Positions 59,101 to 64,000 of a stretch of 64,000 nucleotides of DNA are shown in pieces. The DNA lies in the NCBI GenBank assembly GCA_964036295.1, contig OZ038463.1, positions 11,523,274-11,587,273 of the forward strand, written 5' to 3'. Under the pieces are notes generated by a model that did no database searches, was not told the origin of the DNA, and saw only the letters and a list, made by a program, of their open reading frames with translations. The position numbers and the translations under genes were made by a program. Source of the DNA: Plumapathes pennacea. Its lineage: Eukaryota > Cnidaria > Anthozoa > Antipatharia > Myriopathidae. Position 1 is the first letter of the stretch, and every line of letters starts with the position of its first letter.

Positions 59101-60884
59101 ACTGAAGGGGTTCCAGAAGTAGGCTTTGTAGATCCAGAAGTTACAGGTGACGATGTAGACTTCGCTGAAGGAGATCCAGAAGTAGGCTTTGTAGGGCCAG
59201 AAGTTACAGGTGACGATGTAGACTTCACTGAAGGGGTTCCAGAAGTAGGCTTTGTAGATCCAGAAGTTACAGGTGACGATGTAGACTTCGCTGAAGGAGA
59301 TCCAGAAGTAGGCTTTGTAGGGCCAGAAGTTACAGGTGACGATGTAGACTTCGCTGAAGGGGTTCCAGAAGTAGGCTTTGTAGGTCCAGAAGTTACAGGT
59401 GACGATGTAGTCTTCACTGAAGGGGTTTCAGAAGTAGGCTGTGTAGGGCCAGAAGTTACAGGTGATTTTGTAGACTTCGCTGAAGGAGATCCAGAAGTAG
59501 GCCTCAAAGTTGATCCTATTAGTTAGATAAATTCAGTACCAAGAGACATGCAGTTGAAGCCAGAATATATAATAAATAATATCATTCTGCTCATTTTAAA
59601 CAGTAGCCTGCATGGTCTGAACGAATGTTCCTACGGCAAGGGACAGCTGACAAAATCCCTACTTTTTATTGATTTAAAAATATAATTGGTCGTATGGCAA
59701 TATTCTTCATCCGCCTTGAAATAGGAATAAACATTCGTGTGTTACGTTGAACTAAATAAGCACTTCAAATATTCCAGATTCATTATTTCACCGCTAGGTT
59801 AAGTATATTTTGTCAGATATTCACCTTGACTTCCCGTGGAAGGACCTGTCGTTAGAAGAGAAGATGGATTCGAAGAAGACATACTTGGAGATGTAGGGCC
59901 AGAGGTTTCAGGGGACGGTGTAGTTCTCACTGACGGAGTTCCTGATGCGGTCGCTAGTGTTGTTCCTGTGTAAATAAAGTAACGTCGATCGGCAATCCTT
60001 CCCCTTCAGTTTCATGGCAGTGCGGAAAAAATAATATCGTTCTGTAGTATGCCCCATTTATATGTCATCTTACTTTTTATTTGGTTTCTTTCCCTTTTAC
60101 CATCCGTGTGTACAATAGATTAGTCGATTCGCTGATCATATCACTGATGGAAGCAATTGCAATCACTGATGTGATAAACAATTTAGGACTCTTAAAAAGT
60201 ATACATAAAACTAAATTTATATGAATCGATAAATCATTTTTGGATTGAAAGCTATTATAATTTACAGCAATTAAACAAACCTTTCCCACCATTTCCAGGA
60301 GATGTAGGGCTGAACATTGTAGGAGACGATGTCGGTGCTACCGCAGGAGTGTTCGGGCCAGACGAAGAAGATGCACTTGGAGATGTAGGGCTCACAGACG
60401 TAGTAGTTCCTGCCGTTGTTGTTAACGGGGGATTCTCAATTACTAAGTGGATGTCCACAGATTTCCTGCCGCCTCTAATTTTCCATTTGCCATGCCCACG
60501 AACTTTTATAGGCATTCCATTCTGTAGTACATCATAACTTCGAAGTTTCACTGAGAAAATATACAGATATACATGGTATACATTTATGATTTGTGCATGG
60601 AAAGTAACCTAGTTTATAGATTTAAATTTGTCAGGTGTGAGCAGATGTATAATGTATTTGCTTAAGCAATAGTTTGTGCTACAGAGTGCATATGAAAGAA
60701 AAAATCAGGAACAATTTATGTTTCCTTTCATCTTATTTGGCTTTCCTTAAGAGGTACATAACTATAACTATATTATAGTTGTGATGAGGAAATTGCTACC
60801 TGGACGGACGCGAGCGGTAGTGAGCTCGGCAAGCGATGAAAAAATCCAAAAGAGAAGTGATAAGGAAGGTAAAAGCATATTCAT
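56169..60884 (-). CDS. Secreted CAP-superfamily protein with Ser/Thr/Pro repeats (CAP2)
   Basis: Six coding exons, 60800-60884, 60281-60550, 59825-59965, 58943-59515, 57002-57236 and 56169-56496, join to 1,632 nt (543 aa). Signal peptide MNMLLPSLSLLFWIFSSLA, then a module with VRGHGKWKIRGGRKSVDIHL like that of CAP1. Ser/Thr/Pro-rich linkers follow, including about nine 20-aa units of the type KSTSSPVTSGPTKPTSGTPS, and then a CAP domain (aa ~358-525; EAHNKFRAVHN, REMSDAAAAYA, GENLSMGCS, GHFTQVVWKES, YIRNVEKGSFHKIKYC). All four cavity residues are present: H403, E414, E438 and H457. The introns joining the signal, module, linker and repeat exons, and the one before the CAP domain, are all phase 1. 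Probably extracellular and heavily O-glycosylated; function unknown. Confidence 0.88.
57300..57780 (+). pseudogene. Decayed Arg/Glu-rich ORF, possibly Helitron-associated
   Basis: Plus-strand frame from ATG 57534 reads Arg/Lys/Glu-rich sequence (ARSREARLQKRRELAGQ), meets a TAA, and continues in the same frame as LEKRRQTFDNRQHHERKRAE and ANRELQTPSC. Such REARLxKRRE heads occur in front of PIF1-like helicase ORFs of Helitrons and related elements in animals. This assignment is from memory and weak. It lies in the intron of CAP2 before the first CAP exon, on the opposite strand. Confidence 0.35.
58950..59510 (-). repeat. 60-bp coding minisatellite in CAP2
   Basis: About nine units of 60 bp encode the SPVTSGPTKPTSGTPSVKST repeat. 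Variation is mostly between GTPSVK and GSPSAK unit types. The plus strand is open across the whole array too, because the unit is a multiple of three. Confidence 0.92.
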
Positions 60885-61012
60885 ATGATTGAATCTGTGA
60901 AGATAAAACAGTGAAATGAGAGAATGCAGTCAAAACTCGTATTAGCGGCCCCGTATTATTTTAGCAGACCCCTGCATTCACAATCGCCCCCCCCCCCTCC
61001 CCTGCCCCCCAA

Positions 61013-61053
<41 letters not shown>
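61013..61053. repeat. (CA)n microsatellite
   Basis: About nineteen AC units following a C-rich stretch (60987-61010). Confidence 0.95.
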
Positions 61054-61056
<3 letters not shown>

Positions 61057-61312
61057 GTACGCCCGATGATTAAAATTCAATACATCAGTTTACTAACCTG
61101 ATGTAAGAATGTAAGAATATATGATACAAGCGTGTTTTGGTACAAGTCTTTCCAAGGTACTTTAATTAGCTACAGTCACTACGTCAAGTTTCAGGTGGAA
61201 CGCCGTTGTTCTATTCTGTCAGTACTTTTAATATATGAAGAAAAAAATTAACATCATGTATATACTAACATACTGACTAAATATAAATTACTTGTCAGCA
61301 GTTTCATTTGTT

Positions 61313-61517
61313 AATGGCCATTTCCGAGATGTCGGTTACCACTGTCTAAAAACAAGGCCAGTCTAGTGCAAAACTTTCCTTATGGAAATTAGTAATATTC
61401 TCATTGTTCGCATGTTTACTAATTTTCATAAAAAACAAATTTAATTAATTTTCGCAAAAATGACTTTCGCAGGGCTTCTGTCTGAAACAGAGGCAAAAGG
61501 CATCTCGGAAATGGTCT
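61313..61517. mobile_element. MITE with GGCCATTTCCGAGATG ends
   Basis: The start AATGGCCATTTCCGAGATG is inverted at the end as CATCTCGGAAATGGTCTATT. About 205 bp with an AT-rich interior and no open frame. A solo end of the same family lies near 15945. Confidence 0.75.
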
Positions 61518-62367
61518 ATTGAATATTTACCTGTGATGGGCAATCACTATCTAGATGGCCCATGAGACACTTAACCCCAAATAACGTGCAATAATAATGA
61601 AGGTCTGAAATGCACTTCTACTAAATATTGTTACGATATAAATTAGGATAACATAGTGGGATAGACAAATAAATTTACTACTTGGTGCAATCATGCTAAT
61701 GTTTAAGTTAGTTTTACAATTTAGTAAGTGTAAAATTACAAATATTTTTGCTTTATTGTATTAAAATCATTTAGTTTGATTTTACGTTGTGATAATAATT
61801 AAAAGACGAAGCTTTGAAGAAACGTTGCTTCCTCGATACCCGCAAAGGCACCACCATCTTTAAAACTTACTTCATGACTCGTGCAAGGACAAAGCTTCAA
61901 AGTCTAGAAATAAATACTCACAGTGCGTTCCGTTATTTTTCTTCACTAATAACTCGACTGGCTGTCAGATTATAGAGCTGTTGAGAAAACGTGGGCTGTC
62001 TTCAAGTGAACATTTTCTACTTGCATGAACCGACTATGATGCAACGATGACAACGCATTCACCTGCTAAGTGCAAGACCTTTCTCTAAAAGGATCGACCT
62101 ACTCTTTCGTTCTATCGCAACATATTTTTGAATAACTGGAGCATGCTGTGTCAAAGATTGTATATATCTTGGCATCGCCGTTATGACGACATTTTATGTA
62201 CTTTTTTTGTACTATAGCTTTAGCCAATTCCATTGTACATTTACAGTCATGCAATCAAACAATAATGTCACGCAGCAATGGTTCATTTAGTTATTTGCTT
62301 CTTCTCAACCGTGATGCAGTCTTGTAGTCTCACTGTCTGGGTGTACCACGTAACAAAGTATATATAT

Positions 62368-63484
62368 CTTATTAGACACTTAGGCGTGTAGTACGGCTGT
62401 ATATTTTTACGAGTCGTGCAGTATTTTGGCGAGCCGCTTCGGCGAGCCAAAATACAAACGACGAGTAAAAATAAACAGCCGTACTACACGCCTAAGTGTC
62501 TAATAAGTTATTTATTATACAACTCCCTTAGTAAAAGATGTAAATTATTTATAAATCGCGGTACGTTATGTGACCAAAGTGACATCTTTTCCGCGCGCGA
62601 TATGTCAATCAAGTTTAGTGCTGTGTGCAGTGTAAGCAAGCGCGGATTTTGTACTTGCAGTACTTCTAGTCGTTGTTCTCTGAGCCGAGTAACATTGAAG
62701 CTGAAAGAGGTACTTTAAACAAAGTTTGCGGGGAGATCTGAGATACTACATCACATAATGTGATCATAAACAGAACAAATTGGACGAACGAGATGTGTCA
62801 ACATTTTCATTTTCGTCGAGTGCCATGAATCAACAAACAGCGAGTTCTCGCCTTCTCCTCGCTTATGAAGTATGAAAAGGACTTTATCTTGTGGCCTGTG
62901 GTGGTACAGTTCGCATTGCCGTTTCTCGATAGAGGTAATCACTGCCTGTTGTCGCAAGTCGATGCCATAGATCTTGGACTGGAATTACACGCCGAGGCAA
63001 ATCCAACGGCTGCCGTGTTGAATGCCGACAAGAACTCGTTTCGAGATTGACAGGGATTCTTAAACTGCTCTCAGAAATATTGATCTGGCTGGAAACACTA
63101 TGGCCTGATAACCGAACTGTGATGTGTGGTCTGACATTTTGTGGAACGGAAGATTAGTTATGTTCCGGCAAATTCAGTTGATTTTCTGACGAAGTAGCTG
63201 GTCTCCGTGCTCGATTTTGCGTATCGGATAGTAAGCCAGGTCAGTTTAAATTCTGTGCTTCTTTCTTTGCTTAAAAATCTCTAGAAGTGATGTAAATACC
63301 AGCTGTGCACAGGGTGACTTTTATACGAAAAGCGAAACAAGAAAAGAATTAACGGCAGCGAATGAAGAAAAGTTTTTTTTTCCTTAGCAACGTTGAATAC
63401 GGCTGTACCTTTTTACGTGTCTATGGAGTTATTTGCACGTTACTATGCGGTATTTTCACGTTACTACGGGAGTTGTATAATAAA
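62368..63484. mobile_element. Palindrome-plus-TIR element, copy 2
   Basis: A 140-bp near-perfect palindrome (62368-62507; arms CTTATTAGACACTTAGGCGT then GTAGTACGGC, loop GCCGCTTCGGC) is followed directly by a body bounded by exact 17-bp inverted repeats TTTATTATACAACTCCC (62511-62527) and GGGAGTTGTATAATAAA (63468-63484). It shares the TATTTTTACGAG core and the GCTTC loop with the 20.5-kb copy. The body of about 940 bp has short open frames on both strands but no recognisable transposase. Confidence 0.75.
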
Positions 63485-63535
63485 TGTTAGTTATTTCTAT
63501 CGTTCTGCTTACTATACTGTCCGAAAAGTGCTTAT

Positions 63536-63740
63536 TCCATGAAGCGACGCAATTTGGACCTGCACATGCGCATAATAATTTGGACCTGTGCATACACATA
63601 TTAATTTGGATCTGCGCCTGCGCACACTAATTTGGACTTGCGCATGGCATATTAACTTAGACTTGCGTCTGCGCATATTTGATTGGACCTGCGCATGCGC
63701 ATACTAATTTGGACCTGCGCCTGCGCATATTAAACCGTCC
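63536..63740. repeat. About 27-bp minisatellite, TTTGGACCTGCGCATGCGCA
   Basis: Seven or so diverged units of the form TAATTTGGACCTGCGCATGCGCATAC, alternating CATGCGCA and CCTGCGCA. The units are contiguous with no spacers. Confidence 0.85.
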
Positions 63741-64000
63741 CTAAAGTGCTTACTCCGTGAAGCGAAGCAATTGCTCACACCGATGTGACGGGCTTTAAGC
63801 CTGATACGTAAATTTGAGTTGGGCCTGCCCGGTCTGCCAATTTCAGTGTTCCGCTATCCCAGAGTATTTCAAAACTGAGATTCAAAACGGTAGCCATTCT
63901 ATTTTGCCATTATTTGCACATAACTCTTTCTATAGTATCATTAGTAAGCTAGTGCATTTATGTCTAAAAAGATTTTTACCGAACAGTATTCATAACGCAC

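Larger units (their letters stand above)
60885..62367. other. Upstream flank of CAP2
   Basis: The acceptor before 60894 implies an upstream leader exon that I could not place. The stretch holds a C-rich run, a CA microsatellite and an inverted-repeat element at 61.3 kb. No gene recognised. Confidence 0.5.

Noticed and set aside
58936-59526. 196-aa plus-strand open frame opposite CAP2
   Set aside because: It mirrors the 60-bp coding minisatellite. The unit is a multiple of three and lacks stops on both strands; splice sites and domain context support the minus strand only.
62416-63050. Short open frames inside the 62.4-kb element as a transposase
   Set aside because: Frames of 60-100 aa on both strands show no catalytic triad or recognisable domain, and the first reads through the palindrome.
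63536-63740. CRISPR-like array
   Set aside because: Units are contiguous and diverged with no unique spacers, and the genome is eukaryotic.

Overview
The window is nuclear DNA from an animal, most likely an anthozoan cnidarian (a stony coral is my best guess). The reasons are intron-rich genes of conserved metazoan families, an AT-rich background dense in short inverted-repeat elements, and repeat motifs that I recall from coral genomes. No bacterial, organellar or viral gene is visible. Gene models were built by hand by joining exons at GT/AG sites; in all five multi-exon models the joined reading frame closes exactly.

Layout. 1-6.9 kb: no convincing gene, only repeats. 7.97-36.48 kb (+): one very large gene of 42 coding exons, encoding about 2,051 aa. 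It is a TDRD12-family piRNA-pathway protein (extended Tudor, degenerate DEAD helicase, CCCH finger, two more Tudors, C-terminal CS domain) that also carries about six armadillo repeats between the last Tudor and the CS domain. An intronless class A GPCR (24.5-25.5 kb, -) sits inside one of its introns on the opposite strand. 38.04-44.59 kb (-): Rab geranylgeranyltransferase alpha subunit (RABGGTA), convergent with TDRD12. 45.1-49.4 kb (+): SLC66A2/PQLC1, a PQ-loop membrane protein divergent from RABGGTA across a putative shared 520-bp promoter. 50.9-54.4 kb and 56.2-60.9 kb (both -): two tandem secreted CAP-superfamily paralogs. Each has a signal peptide, a short shared N-terminal module, a low-complexity tandem-repeat region and a C-terminal CAP domain. 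61-64 kb: repeats and transposon-like elements.

The genes do not form a pathway: RABGGTA and SLC66A2 are housekeeping genes sharing a promoter region, TDRD12 is a germline/stem-cell type gene, and the CAP pair is a local duplication of extracellular proteins. The most notable observations are the armadillo insertion in TDRD12, the loss of two of the four CAP cavity residues in one CAP paralog, and a family of elements that combine short terminal inverted repeats with a long near-perfect palindrome.
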